Assembly: GCA_900540185.1 (NCBI GenBank)
Contig: UQFH01000005.1
Span: 79,276-143,275 of the forward strand
Direction: 5' to 3'
Source: an uncultured Eubacteriales bacterium
Lineage (GTDB): Bacteria > Bacillota > Clostridia > Tissierellales > Peptoniphilaceae
Length of the DNA stretch: 64,000 bases
Below, piece by piece: positions 1 to 8,367 of this stretch (positions are counted from its first letter, which is position 1; every line of letters begins with the position of its first letter). The position numbers and the translations under genes were made by a program. The notes beneath the pieces are model-generated. The model did not search any database. It was not told the origin of the DNA and saw only the letters and a list, made by a program, of their open reading frames with translations.

Positions 1-1776
1 TTTATCGAGCACCAAATCGTTTACAAGAACATTTTTGTAAGGCGCCTTTCCGGTCATATATGTTGAAATTGCAAGGAGACTGTAGAACCATCCTCTAGTT
101 TGGTCAATTCCTTCACAAATAAAATCTGCAGGGAAATATTCATCCAAATCGTCCTTGTGCTCAAACGGATAGTGAAGTTGTGCAAAAGGCATTGCACCCG
201 AGTCGAACCAAACGTCGATAACGTCGGTATAACGAGTCATTTTGCCGCCGCATTTTTCGCATTTTATGTGACAGTCATCAACATACGGTCTGTGAAGGTC
301 GATGCTTTCGTCGATTTCTTCAATGGACCTTTCAACAAGTTCTTTTCTGCTGCCGACACTCGTAATTTCGCCGCATTCTTCGCATTTCCAAATCGGAAGC
401 GGAGTGCCCCAATATCTGTTTCTCGAGAGTGCCCAGTCGTTTAAATTTTCAAGCCAGTTTCCAAAGCGCTTTTGTCCCACAAAATCAGGGAACCATTTCA
501 CGCCGTTGTTGTTTTCAATAAGCTTGTCTTTAAACGCAGTTACATTTATATACCATGACGGCTTTGCATAGTAAATTAAAGGTGTGTGACATCTCCAACA
601 GTGCGGATAATTGTGTTCAACCTTTTGTTTTTTAACGATTTTATGCTCTTCTTTTAAATAATCAAGAATTTTAGGATCCGCTTCAAAAACAAACATGCCG
701 TCCCAGAATCCTGTGCTATACTTCCCTTCGTCATTTACAGGATTTAAAACCGGCAAATCATATTTTTTACCGACTTGATAGTCGTCTTCACCGAATGCCG
801 GTGCGATGTGAACAATACCTGTACCGTCGGTAGTTGTAACATAGTCCGCAAGAACCAAATAAAAAGCTTTTTTGTCCGGTTTAAGCATAGGAATCAATTG
901 CTCGTACTCGATTTTTTCAAGACTTGTACCGTCAACTGTTTCGACGATTTCATAATCCTCCGTAACATCTTTCATAACTGAAGATACAAGAGATTCTGCC
1001 ATCCACCAATCTTCTCCCGTTTCATTTAAATGAAGTTTGACATACGAAACTTCCGGATGCACAGCGAGTGCAACGTTTGACGGAAGTGTCCAAGGAGTTG
1101 TGGTCCATGCAATGAAATATTCATTGTCTTTGTCCGCTCTTTTGAATTTAACATAGCAAGTTACGGTTTTGATGTTTTCATAACCTTGTGCAACTTCGTG
1201 CGATGCAAGTCCCGTTCCGCATCTCGGACAGTACGGAAGAATTTTGTGACCTTCATACAAAAGTCCGTCTTTAAACATTTTGTTTAAAATATTCCATACA
1301 GATTCTACATAATCATTGTGGAAAGTTACATACGGATTGTCGAGGTCAATTTCATAACCCATTCTTTCCGTCATTTTTCTCCAAAGAGATTCATATTGGA
1401 AAACGGAATCTCTGCATTCTTCGTTAAACTTCTTAACGCCGTATGCTTCAATGTCTTTCTTGTTGTGAAGTCCCAATTTCTTTTCAACTTCAATTTCAAC
1501 AGGAAGTCCATGTGTGTCCCAACCTGCTTTTCTTTGAACGTGTTTTCCCTTCATAATGTTGTATCTACAGGTTAAATCCTTTAATGTTCTACTTACAACA
1601 TGGTGAATGCCCGGCTTGCCGTTTGCAGTCGGCGGGCCTTCAAAAAACACAAACTTTTCATTGCCTTCTCTTATTTTTTCAGACTCATGCAATAAATCGA
1701 TTTTATTCCAATAATTTATTATTTTGAGTTCACGCTCATTGACCGATGAATTATCTAATGGTCCAAATTTGGTCAT
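1..1776 (-). CDS. ileS: Isoleucyl-tRNA synthetase, type 2, 3' end off window
   Basis: Class I synthetase that charges tRNA-Ile in the cytoplasm. About 592 codons are present; the frame stays open to base 1. It starts at ATG 1774-1776 behind a GGAGGT site at 1781-1786. The N-terminal nucleotide-binding region reads EGPPTANG, and the signature that is normally HIGH reads GIHH (bases 1600-1611). An editing (CP1) region with WTTTPWTLPSN and a GIDQTRGWF stretch follow; the KMSKS loop should lie just past the edge, since the last residues are NDLVLDK. The N-terminal wording fits the eukaryote-like IleRS2 class rather than IleRS1. A T-box leader precedes it, so expression should respond to uncharged tRNA-Ile. 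Identity is certain; the resistance inference from GIHH is discussed as a finding. Confidence 0.97.
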   Translation of the reverse strand, partial: MTKFGPLDNSSVNERELKIINYWNKIDLLHESEKIREGNEKFVFFEGPPTANGKPGIHHVVSRTLKDLTCRYNIMKGKHVQRKAGWDTHGLPVEIEVEKKLGLHNKKDIEAYGVKKFNEECRDSVFQYESLWRKMTERMGYEIDLDNPYVTFHNDYVESVWNILNKMFKDGLLYEGHKILPYCPRCGTGLASHEVAQGYENIKTVTCYVKFKRADKDNEYFIAWTTTPWTLPSNVALAVHPEVSYVKLHLNETGEDWWMAESLVSSVMKDVTEDYEIVETVDGTSLEKIEYEQLIPMLKPDKKAFYLVLADYVTTTDGTGIVHIAPAFGEDDYQVGKKYDLPVLNPVNDEGKYSTGFWDGMFVFEADPKILDYLKEEHKIVKKQKVEHNYPHCWRCHTPLIYYAKPSWYINVTAFKDKLIENNNGVKWFPDFVGQKRFGNWLENLNDWALSRNRYWGTPLPIWKCEECGEITSVGSRKELVERSIEEIDESIDLHRPYVDDCHIKCEKCGGKMTRYTDVIDVWFDSGAMPFAQLHYPFEHKDDLDEYFPADFICEGIDQTRGWFYSLLAISTYMTGKAPYKNVLVNDLVLDK

Positions 1777-1789
1777 TTTTACCTCCTAA

Positions 1790-1999
1790 CAAAAAAATCC
1801 CTCAACTATTATAAAAATAATCGAGGGACGAATTTACATATCCGCGGTACCACCTTCGCTTGCGAATGCCACTTTAAGTAATTAACGCTTAACTGACGCC
1901 CATTTTGGGAAAAACGAAGCTGATACCGACAAATTGAATTTTGCAACCTCTCACCGTACGTTGCTCGCTAAAAAAATTCATTATCTGTCGCGGTCTTCT
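1790..1999 (-). promoter_or_regulatory. T-box riboswitch, tRNA-Ile, before ileS
   Basis: Read on the minus strand, the leader holds the T-box core GGTGGTACCGCGG (around 1845-1858) followed by a terminator hairpin with arms TCCCTCGA and TTGAGGGA and a T-run that ends just before the ileS ribosome binding site. Further upstream, GGTATCAGC places an ATC isoleucine specifier codon at 1922-1924. Known T-box logic: uncharged tRNA-Ile pairs with the specifier and the T-box bulge, stabilises the antiterminator and allows ileS transcription. Confidence 0.93.
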
Positions 2000-2005
2000 T
2001 TCTTC

Positions 2006-2034
2006 ATTCTATACTATTATAAACTTTTTGTCAA
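2006..2034 (-). promoter_or_regulatory. Promoter of the T-box/ileS transcript
   Basis: TTGACA (2029-2034), 17 bp, TAGAAT (2006-2011), a near-consensus sigma-A promoter. The -35 lies inside the last codons of the upstream oxidoreductase gene, which stops at 2017; transcription should start near 1999, at the start of the T-box. Confidence 0.8.
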
Positions 2035-3309
2035 CAACTCAAGCTCTTTTCTGAGCTCGAATAATTTTGAATTCTCTATTTCTACATCGTCGTATTTTAT
2101 AGGCTCGCCTTTTTTTATTGCACGCAAAACTTTAACATTTTCCGACGACAATCCGTACGGCATATAATTCATCTCTCTCGATGTGGAATAGGTCATAATT
2201 TTTCCGTAAACGGTCTTTCCTCCCGGACCGTCCAATAAATCGCCAGGTTTCAAATCTTTTTTTGCGATTGCAACTGTATCCGCAACCGGTTTTAAAGGAA
2301 TCGGGCAAATTGTCGGAAGATTAAAGAAATAAGCTTGAAGAATTGTGATCGGCACTTCGATACTTGTCAAATGAAACGGTCTATATAAAACATAATTCGG
2401 CCCGTCCCCCACTTTTAAAAATCGCATCTCGTGGTCTATAAAATCGTTCGGCGCCTTCACAAGCACAAAAACTCCCGGCGCAATTCCCATAACATATTCA
2501 CAAACATTATATGAATCGAGAACGCCGACTTCGGATTTCAGTTTTAAATTTTTGTCGAGATTTTTTATATCGGAAACAATTCCGTGGCAACCCGGCACAT
2601 CCGGTTTAAACCCTGTGGCGTTGCACATGAGAGTGAGTTCTTCCATCGTCTTTGAGCCGTCGACAAATGAAGCAAGCATATAAGGTCTTATGCCCTTTTC
2701 ATTCGCTTCCATCTCAACTGTTTCGTAATTTGCTTCGTAATCGAGCGGATTGTTTTTGCCCTTGCCGATTGCAAGCACTTCAAAACCCAAAAGTTTTGCA
2801 AAGTCATAAAGCTCTTTTACAGTTCCCGGTTCGTCACCTGCAATTCCGGTGTAAGTGACGTTTTTCTCTCTCGCTTTTTCGGCGAGTAACGAGCCGACCA
2901 CAACGTCGCACTCCACATTTAGACTAACTATATGCTTCCCGTGTTTAATTGCTTCAGAAGCGATTTTAGCGCCTTCGTACGGGTCGCCTGTTGCATCGAC
3001 AAAAACATCTATATCTTTGAGCCCGAAAAAATTGTAAAGATCATTCATTATATAGAAATTATCGGAGCTATTGTCGTATTCCGTAGGCGAATCAATATAT
3101 TTTATCTTGGGTTCCGAAACACCCATTTTAAGATACACATCTTTGGTTTTTTCGTTGTTTCTCGAATAGCAGATATTGCACTTAAATCCGTCTATTAAAT
3201 TTAGCTGACTTATAAGCGAAGAGCCCATAAAACCGGCACCTACTACCGCCACATTTATAAACTTTCCGTCTTTATAAAGTTCGTTTAATTTATGATATAG
3301 TACCTGCAT
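2017..3309 (-). CDS. Homoserine dehydrogenase-like oxidoreductase with SAF domain
   Basis: 430 residues. The N-terminal half is a Rossmann NAD(P)-binding domain (VAVVGAGFMGSSL near residues 20-32) followed by a dehydrogenase-like middle with DVFVDATGDPYEG near residue 105. The C-terminal third (from about residue 340, PIPLKPVADTVAIAKKDLKPGD) matches the SAF fold seen in COG4091, the predicted homoserine dehydrogenases with C-terminal SAF domain. The true substrate of this family is not established; some relatives act on sugar acids. The ATG at 3309 has AAGGAGT just upstream. It overlaps the flavoprotein gene before it by 20 bases, so the two are probably co-translated. Family assignment is good, substrate unknown. 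Confidence 0.8.
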   Translation of the reverse strand: MQVLYHKLNELYKDGKFINVAVVGAGFMGSSLISQLNLIDGFKCNICYSRNNEKTKDVYLKMGVSEPKIKYIDSPTEYDNSSDNFYIMNDLYNFFGLKDIDVFVDATGDPYEGAKIASEAIKHGKHIVSLNVECDVVVGSLLAEKAREKNVTYTGIAGDEPGTVKELYDFAKLLGFEVLAIGKGKNNPLDYEANYETVEMEANEKGIRPYMLASFVDGSKTMEELTLMCNATGFKPDVPGCHGIVSDIKNLDKNLKLKSEVGVLDSYNVCEYVMGIAPGVFVLVKAPNDFIDHEMRFLKVGDGPNYVLYRPFHLTSIEVPITILQAYFFNLPTICPIPLKPVADTVAIAKKDLKPGDLLDGPGGKTVYGKIMTYSTSREMNYMPYGLSSENVKVLRAIKKGEPIKYDDVEIENSKLFELRKELELLTKSL

Positions 3310-4501
3310 ATTTACTCCTTAAAAATTCACACACTCTGATTGCTGAAACTAGAGCGAATGTGATATTGTAGCCGCCGCAATCGCCATATATGTCCAAATA
3401 TTCACCGACCATAAAAAGATTTTTTATAAATTTTGATTGAAAATTTATATCCAAATCCGAAGAATCGATACCTCCGACGGTCACTTGACTTTGTTTCCAC
3501 GAACCGCCCGACAAAACATTTACATTGAAATTCTTTATGAGTCTCGAAATATTTTTAAAATCGTATTCGGTAAGTTCATTTAAATCTTTATTCATGTCGA
3601 GATTTAAAATCTTTAAAATAACATTTCCAAGCTTTTTGTGAACAATTCCGTTTAAAAGCCATGAGACTTTTCTGTTTGGAAAATTCGTCTTACGTTCGTT
3701 TAACATATCCATCAAATCGGCTTCGGAAATATTTGGAATAAAATCTAGAACTACAGATTTTATTTTCTTATCTAAAATTATTGACGACGATTCAAATACA
3801 GTGTTTCCGCTGATTCCGTTTTCCGTAAAAAGAATATCGCCGGCGTATGAATATTTATTTTTGTTAAAATCAAACGACAATTCGCCGTCAACTTTAACAC
3901 CTTTTAACTCTTTTAAAAAAGGAATGTCCGAAATCAAACTCGTGATGCCCGGAACAATCCTTGTTTTTCTGTGTTTCAAATTTGTTGCAAGCTTATAGCT
4001 CGTGCCGTCTGTTCCAAATTGTGGATAACTCATCGAGCCCGGCGCCAAAATACAAATATCAAATGGATAAGAGTAGTCATAATTAATAATAAATTTATTA
4101 TTTTTTACTGCGATATCCTTGACATCTGTATCCAATTTAATCGAAATATTTTTTTCCGAAACCGCCGAAAGATAAGCATCCACAATGCTGTTTGCTTGAA
4201 GACTCATAGGATACTTTCTTCCCCTCTCGTCTGTTGCGGAAACAATTCCGATAGATTTCAAAAATTTTTCTCCCGCTCTTAAATCGGCGGACTTTATAAA
4301 CTCATCTAAAAATTTATCATTTCCATGAAAATTTTCGCGCGTCATAACCTCATTTGAAAAATTGCACCTGCCGTTTCCGGTAACCAAAAGTTTTTTTAAT
4401 ATGCGGTTGTTTTTTTCAAAAACTGTTACATCAAAAAAATCGGCAAGCAAAATAGAAAGAGTAATACCGCTTACTCCTCCTCCAACAATTGCAACTTTCA
4501 T
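3290..4501 (-). CDS. HI0933/YhiN-family FAD-dependent oxidoreductase
   Basis: 403 residues. The start MKVAIVGGGVSG is a dinucleotide-binding GxGxxG motif, followed by KKLLVTGNGRCNFSN, the hallmark of the HI0933/YhiN flavoprotein family (COG2081, often named aminoacetone oxidase family). Near the C-terminus come GGSWKQSQVTVGG and GDCGGYNITFA, which complete the FAD site. Some members reduce or oxidise small metabolites, but no general physiological role is settled. The stop of prfA and the start of this gene share base 4501, which indicates tight coupling in the prmC-prfA operon. Length is typical. Confidence 0.88.
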   Translation of the reverse strand: MKVAIVGGGVSGITLSILLADFFDVTVFEKNNRILKKLLVTGNGRCNFSNEVMTRENFHGNDKFLDEFIKSADLRAGEKFLKSIGIVSATDERGRKYPMSLQANSIVDAYLSAVSEKNISIKLDTDVKDIAVKNNKFIINYDYSYPFDICILAPGSMSYPQFGTDGTSYKLATNLKHRKTRIVPGITSLISDIPFLKELKGVKVDGELSFDFNKNKYSYAGDILFTENGISGNTVFESSSIILDKKIKSVVLDFIPNISEADLMDMLNERKTNFPNRKVSWLLNGIVHKKLGNVILKILNLDMNKDLNELTEYDFKNISRLIKNFNVNVLSGGSWKQSQVTVGGIDSSDLDINFQSKFIKNLFMVGEYLDIYGDCGGYNITFALVSAIRVCEFLRSKYAGTIS

Positions 4502-5580
4502 TATTCTTCTTCAGTTGCTGTCATTTGCTCAACTTGTGCAGCGGTATTTAATGCGTCAATCATTTCGTCCAATTCGCCGTCGAGAAATTCTTGCAACTTA
4601 TAAATCGTTTTGTTTATTCTGTGGTCGGTAACCCTTCCTTGTGGGAAATTGTATGTTCTAATTCTTTCAGAACGGTCCCCGCTTCCAACTTGGCTTCTTT
4701 TTTCAGCAGCAAGTTTTTCTTGTTGTTCTCTTAACATCATCTCATAGAGCCTTGTCTTCAAAACTTTTATAGCCTTGTCCTTGTTTTTTAATTGGCTCTT
4801 TTCGTCTTGACAAGCGACGACAAGTCCTGTCGGAATATGTGTAACTCTAACAGCGGAGTCGGTTGTGTTGACGGATTGTCCACCGTGTCCGCTCGAGCGA
4901 TAAACGTCAATCTTTAAATCTTTTTCTTCGATATTTACTTCGACGTCTTTTGCTTCAGGCATGACTGAAACAGTTGCAGCTGAAGTGTGAATTCTTCCAC
5001 CGGATTCTGTTTCCGGAACACGTTGAACTCTGTGAACGCCGGATTCGTATTTGAGTCTCGAATAAGCACCTTTACCATTTATCATAAAAATAGCTTCTTT
5101 AAATCCGCCGATTCCAATTTCATTTGTACTCATAATGTCAATTGACCATCTTTGTCTTTCGGCATATCTTGTGTACATTCTATATAAATCTCCGGCAAAA
5201 AGTGCAGCTTCGTCGCCACCGGTACCGGCTCTTAATTCAACGATAACATTTCTTTCATCGTTCGGGTCCTTAGGAATTAAAAGAGTTTTAATTTCGAGCT
5301 CGGTCTTTTCGAGTTCTTCCTCTAAAGTTTTGTGTTCCTCTTTCGCCATTTCTTTAAGTTCATCGTCAAGATCGTCCTGCAACAACTCCTTGTTTGCTTC
5401 GAAATCAGAGAGTAAAGACTCATATTGCAAAACCTTGTTATAAATCTCGCTTAAACTTGAATGCTCAATCATCGTTTCCTGATACTTTTCCATATCATTT
5501 AAAAGATTAGGGTCCATAATGAGATCATTTAATTCTTTGTATTTCTTTTTTATACTTTCAAGTTGTTTATTATTGATCAT
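4501..5580 (-). CDS. prfA: Peptide chain release factor 1
   Basis: RF1 reads UAA and UAG stop codons and releases the nascent chain. The codon-recognition PxT motif is PET (residues 189-191, inside RVPETESGGR) and the catalytic GGQ is at 233-235 in SGHGGQSVNT. I start at ATG 5578-5580, giving 359 residues, because GGGAG stands 8 bases upstream; an in-frame TTG at 5604 would add eight residues with no clear site. The start overlaps the end of prmC, which encodes the methylase that modifies the GGQ glutamine, so enzyme and substrate are made from one message. Length and motifs are those of an intact RF1. Confidence 0.97.
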   Translation of the reverse strand: MINNKQLESIKKKYKELNDLIMDPNLLNDMEKYQETMIEHSSLSEIYNKVLQYESLLSDFEANKELLQDDLDDELKEMAKEEHKTLEEELEKTELEIKTLLIPKDPNDERNVIVELRAGTGGDEAALFAGDLYRMYTRYAERQRWSIDIMSTNEIGIGGFKEAIFMINGKGAYSRLKYESGVHRVQRVPETESGGRIHTSAATVSVMPEAKDVEVNIEEKDLKIDVYRSSGHGGQSVNTTDSAVRVTHIPTGLVVACQDEKSQLKNKDKAIKVLKTRLYEMMLREQQEKLAAEKRSQVGSGDRSERIRTYNFPQGRVTDHRINKTIYKLQEFLDGELDEMIDALNTAAQVEQMTATEEE

Positions 5581-6418
5581 TTTTTTCACTCCCTTCAATA
5601 ACAAGAAATCTATCCATACTTTGAAAATCTTTCAAAAATTTATAATTTAAATTTCTATCTCTATTCTTTAAGTAATTAATAATTTTATCTTTGTGAGTTT
5701 CGTCTATCTCCATTATAACCAAAAATTGAGATTCTACAAAATCTATAAACTCATCTAAAAATCTTTTTATAATATATAATCCATCATCATCTGCAAAAAT
5801 TGCTGTGTCCGGCTCAAAAATTTTAACCTCGTTCGATAAAGAGCTTTTTCTTTCTCGGGGCACATAAGGCGGATTAATTGTGATTAAATCAAATTGACCC
5901 TTAATATTTTCAAATAAATCGCTTTGAATTAAATGGACATTCGAATTTAAATTTTTTGCGTTCATCTCTGCAACTTGAAGCGCATCGTTTGAAATATCGG
6001 AAGCATAAGTATCACTTCCCAAAATTTTTTCAAGTATAATTGCAATGACACCGCTACCCGTGCATAAATCCAAAATCCTTTTTGGTCTTCGATTTTCGGC
6101 GTAATATCTTTCGATGAAATCAATCATAAGCTCGGTTTCCTGTCTTGGAACCAAAACTCTTTCATCGACAAAAAACTTTCTGTCGTAAAACTCTTTGAAT
6201 CCTACAATATAGTTGTAAGGAACGCCTTTTAGCCTCTTTTCAATAGCTTTCTTATATCTTGAAGAATCTTCGTCATTCAAATTATATTCCGACATCAAAA
6301 AAATATCGGATTTTTTAAAGCCGAATAAATCTTCGATAAACATCATGGCTTCATTTTCGCCATTGTCCATGCCGTTTAAATTCTTTTGTCCGTATGCAAG
6401 CAAATCAGATAATTTCAT
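5570..6418 (-). CDS. prmC: Release factor glutamine methyltransferase
   Basis: 282 residues. The S-adenosylmethionine-binding motif LDLCTGSGVIAI is near residue 117 and the catalytic NPPY is at 182-185 (INPPYVPRER). PrmC methylates the glutamine of the GGQ loop in RF1 and RF2, which fits its place directly before prfA. The start ATG 6416-6418 has no strong ribosome binding site and lies only 13 bases past the terminator of rpmE, so transcription probably arrives by read-through. Length is normal for the family. Confidence 0.95.
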   Translation of the reverse strand: MKLSDLLAYGQKNLNGMDNGENEAMMFIEDLFGFKKSDIFLMSEYNLNDEDSSRYKKAIEKRLKGVPYNYIVGFKEFYDRKFFVDERVLVPRQETELMIDFIERYYAENRRPKRILDLCTGSGVIAIILEKILGSDTYASDISNDALQVAEMNAKNLNSNVHLIQSDLFENIKGQFDLITINPPYVPRERKSSLSNEVKIFEPDTAIFADDDGLYIIKRFLDEFIDFVESQFLVIMEIDETHKDKIINYLKNRDRNLNYKFLKDFQSMDRFLVIEGSEKNDQ

Positions 6419-6430
6419 ATCGCAGTATTA

Positions 6431-6459
6431 AAATAAAAAGGCTGCGTAAAGCTGCAGCC
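6431..6459 (-). terminator. Intrinsic terminator between rpmE and prmC
   Basis: Arms GGCTGC (6454-6459 read on the minus strand) and GCAGCC (6440-6445), 8-base loop, then TTTTTATTT. It follows the rpmE stop at once and precedes the prmC start by 13 bases, so it probably limits rather than ends transcription. Confidence 0.85.
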
Positions 6460-6462
6460 GTT

Positions 6463-6669
6463 CTATTTGTCTTTCTTTTCGTACTTCTTTTTAAACTTTT
6501 CAACTCTTCCGCCACGTTCAGCAAATTTTTGCTTACCGGTAAAGAACGGATGGCATTCAGAACAAACTTCAACCTTTAGTTCATCTCTTGTTGATGCAGA
6601 TTGGAAAGTATTTCCGCATGCGCAAGTTACAGTTACTTCCTTAAATTCAGGATGAATTCCCTTTTTCAT
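6463..6669 (-). CDS. rpmE: 50S ribosomal protein L31 (zinc-binding type)
   Basis: 68 residues from ATG 6667-6669, chosen over the upstream ATG at 6678 because GAGAGGTG stands at the right distance. The sequence begins MKKGIHPEFKEV and carries the four cysteines of the zinc form (TCACGN and CSECHPFF), followed by GKQKFAERGGRVEKFKKKY. L31 sits on the large subunit at the intersubunit bridge. It has its own promoter and a terminator right behind it. Confidence 0.97.
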   Translation of the reverse strand: MKKGIHPEFKEVTVTCACGNTFQSASTRDELKVEVCSECHPFFTGKQKFAERGGRVEKFKKKYEKKDK

Positions 6670-6701
6670 TGATTTCACCTCTCTTCACTCTTAACCTGAT
6701 T

Positions 6702-6731
6702 ATTTTATCATAAATATATACAACTTGTCAA
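6702..6731 (-). promoter_or_regulatory. Promoter of rpmE
   Basis: TTGACA (6726-6731), 18 bp, TAAAAT (6702-6707). The -35 lies just past the stop of glpX and the predicted leader is only about 25 bases. Confidence 0.75.
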
Positions 6732-6734
6732 GTA

Positions 6735-7703
6735 TTATTTTGCATATTCCGGCTTTTTATCTAAATGATGAACAGCCTTTATAAATCTTACAGTTCCGGT
6801 TTCTTGACGAAGCACTAAAGTTTCAGTAGTTGCAACGTTTTTACTTATAAAGTTAACTCCGTCTAAAAGTTCTCCGTGGCTTACGCCCGTTGCAGCAAAT
6901 GCGGATTCATTTCCTTTTACAAGATCGTCTATTGTGTAAACCTTGTCGCAATGAACACCCATTCTTTCGCATCTTGCTTTTTCTTCGTCGTCTTTCGGCA
7001 AAAGAATTCCTTCAAATTGTCCGCCGAGACATTTTAGAGCAACAGCTGCAAGGACACCTTCCGGAGCTCCGCCCGAGCCAATCAAAATATCGCCACTTAC
7101 ATGGTCGAAACAAGTTGCAATTGCTCCTAAAACGTCGCCGTCTTGGATAAATCTGATTCTTGCACCCATTTTTCTGATTCTTTTTGCATAATCATCATGT
7201 CTCGGCCTATCGAGCATAACAACAGTGATGTCAGACATATCCTTATTTAAGGCCTTTGAAAGTGCAATGAGATTGTCTTCAATCGGTTTTTCGATTGAAA
7301 CAACTCCTTTGCCTTTCGGACCCACTGCCAATTTATTCATATACATATCCGGTGCATTTAAAAGATGTCCTTCCGGTGCAACAGCTAAAACTGCGATTGC
7401 GTCCGTTCCACCCTTTGCAACGGCATTTGTTCCGTCAAGAGGATCGACTGCGATGTCAATCTTCGGTGAATCCTCATGTCTTTGACCGATTTTTTCTCCG
7501 ATATAAAGCATTGGAGCTTCGTCAATTTCACCTTCACCTATAACAACCGTTCCTGAAATGTCGATTGTGTCGAACATTTTTCTCATTGAATCAACTGCAG
7601 CTTGGTCTGCAGCATTTTTATCTCCGCGTCCGAGCCACTTTGCACCGTTAAGTGCAGCGGCTTCGGTAACGCGTGCTAAATTTAAAACTAAATTTCTATC
7701 CAT
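6735..7703 (-). CDS. glpX: Fructose-1,6-bisphosphatase, class II
   Basis: GlpX removes the 1-phosphate from fructose 1,6-bisphosphate in gluconeogenesis. I start at ATG 7701-7703 (MDRNLVLNLARVTEAAA), giving 322 residues; an in-frame TTG at 7736 is possible but unlike the family start. Motifs: GRGDKNAADQAAVD near residue 26, the metal-binding GEGEIDEAP, and DPLDGTNAVAKGG, all typical of lithium-sensitive phosphatases of the GlpX class. Its start codon overlaps the stop of the transaldolase gene, so two sugar-phosphate enzymes are translationally coupled. Confidence 0.95.
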   Translation of the reverse strand: MDRNLVLNLARVTEAAALNGAKWLGRGDKNAADQAAVDSMRKMFDTIDISGTVVIGEGEIDEAPMLYIGEKIGQRHEDSPKIDIAVDPLDGTNAVAKGGTDAIAVLAVAPEGHLLNAPDMYMNKLAVGPKGKGVVSIEKPIEDNLIALSKALNKDMSDITVVMLDRPRHDDYAKRIRKMGARIRFIQDGDVLGAIATCFDHVSGDILIGSGGAPEGVLAAVALKCLGGQFEGILLPKDDEEKARCERMGVHCDKVYTIDDLVKGNESAFAATGVSHGELLDGVNFISKNVATTETLVLRQETGTVRFIKAVHHLDKKPEYAK

Positions 7704-8359
7704 TAATTGCCTGACTTTCTTTGATAACTTTCCCAATCTTTTTTAAATGCATCAATTCCCTTGTCTGTCAAAGGATGCTTGAGCATTTGATTATATACTT
7801 TATACGGAATTGTTGCGATGTCGCTTCCTACAAGAGCAGCTTCTTTGACGTGTGAAACTGTTCTTATCGAAGCAGCAATAACTTCGGTTTCAACTCCATA
7901 GTTGTAAAAAACTTTCATAATATCTTTTATAAGTGTCATTCCGTCATAACCGATATCATCAATTCTTCCGATAAACGGGCTCACATAACTTGCGCCTGCG
8001 CTTGCAGCAAGAATTGCTTGATTTACAGAGAATATCAAAGTGCAGTTTGTCTTGATATTTTCTTTGTGAAGAATTGAAATCGCTTCCAAACCTTCTTTGG
8101 TCATAGGAATCTTGATTATAATATTTTCGTGAATTTTTGCAAGTTCGCGTGCTTCAGTAACCATGCCTTCGGTTTCGTATGAGGTTACTTCAGCGCTTAT
8201 CGGTCCATCTACAAGACCTGTAATTTCAGTTACGACGTCTTTAAAATCGCGTCCTTCTTTTGCGATGAGTGACGGATTTGTCGTTACTCCTGATAAAACG
8301 CCCCACTTTGCAACTTCTTTAATTTCGTCGATATTTGCTGTATCAATAAATAACTTCAT
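7703..8359 (-). CDS. fsa: Fructose-6-phosphate aldolase/transaldolase (short type)
   Basis: 218 residues from ATG 8357-8359 behind AGGAGAT. Begins MKLFIDTANIDEIKE; the Schiff-base lysine lies in IIIKIPMTKEGL (about residue 86); GRIDDIGYDG follows in the phosphate-binding part. The short MipB/TalC family includes true transaldolases and fructose-6-phosphate aldolases, which sequence reading alone cannot tell apart. It is coupled to glpX, so a role in pentose phosphate or gluconeogenic flux is the natural reading. The longer reading starting at 8434 runs into the nitroreductase gene and is rejected. Confidence 0.93.
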   Translation of the reverse strand: MKLFIDTANIDEIKEVAKWGVLSGVTTNPSLIAKEGRDFKDVVTEITGLVDGPISAEVTSYETEGMVTEARELAKIHENIIIKIPMTKEGLEAISILHKENIKTNCTLIFSVNQAILAASAGASYVSPFIGRIDDIGYDGMTLIKDIMKVFYNYGVETEVIAASIRTVSHVKEAALVGSDIATIPYKVYNQMLKHPLTDKGIDAFKKDWESYQRKSGN

Positions 8360-8367
8360 AATATCTC

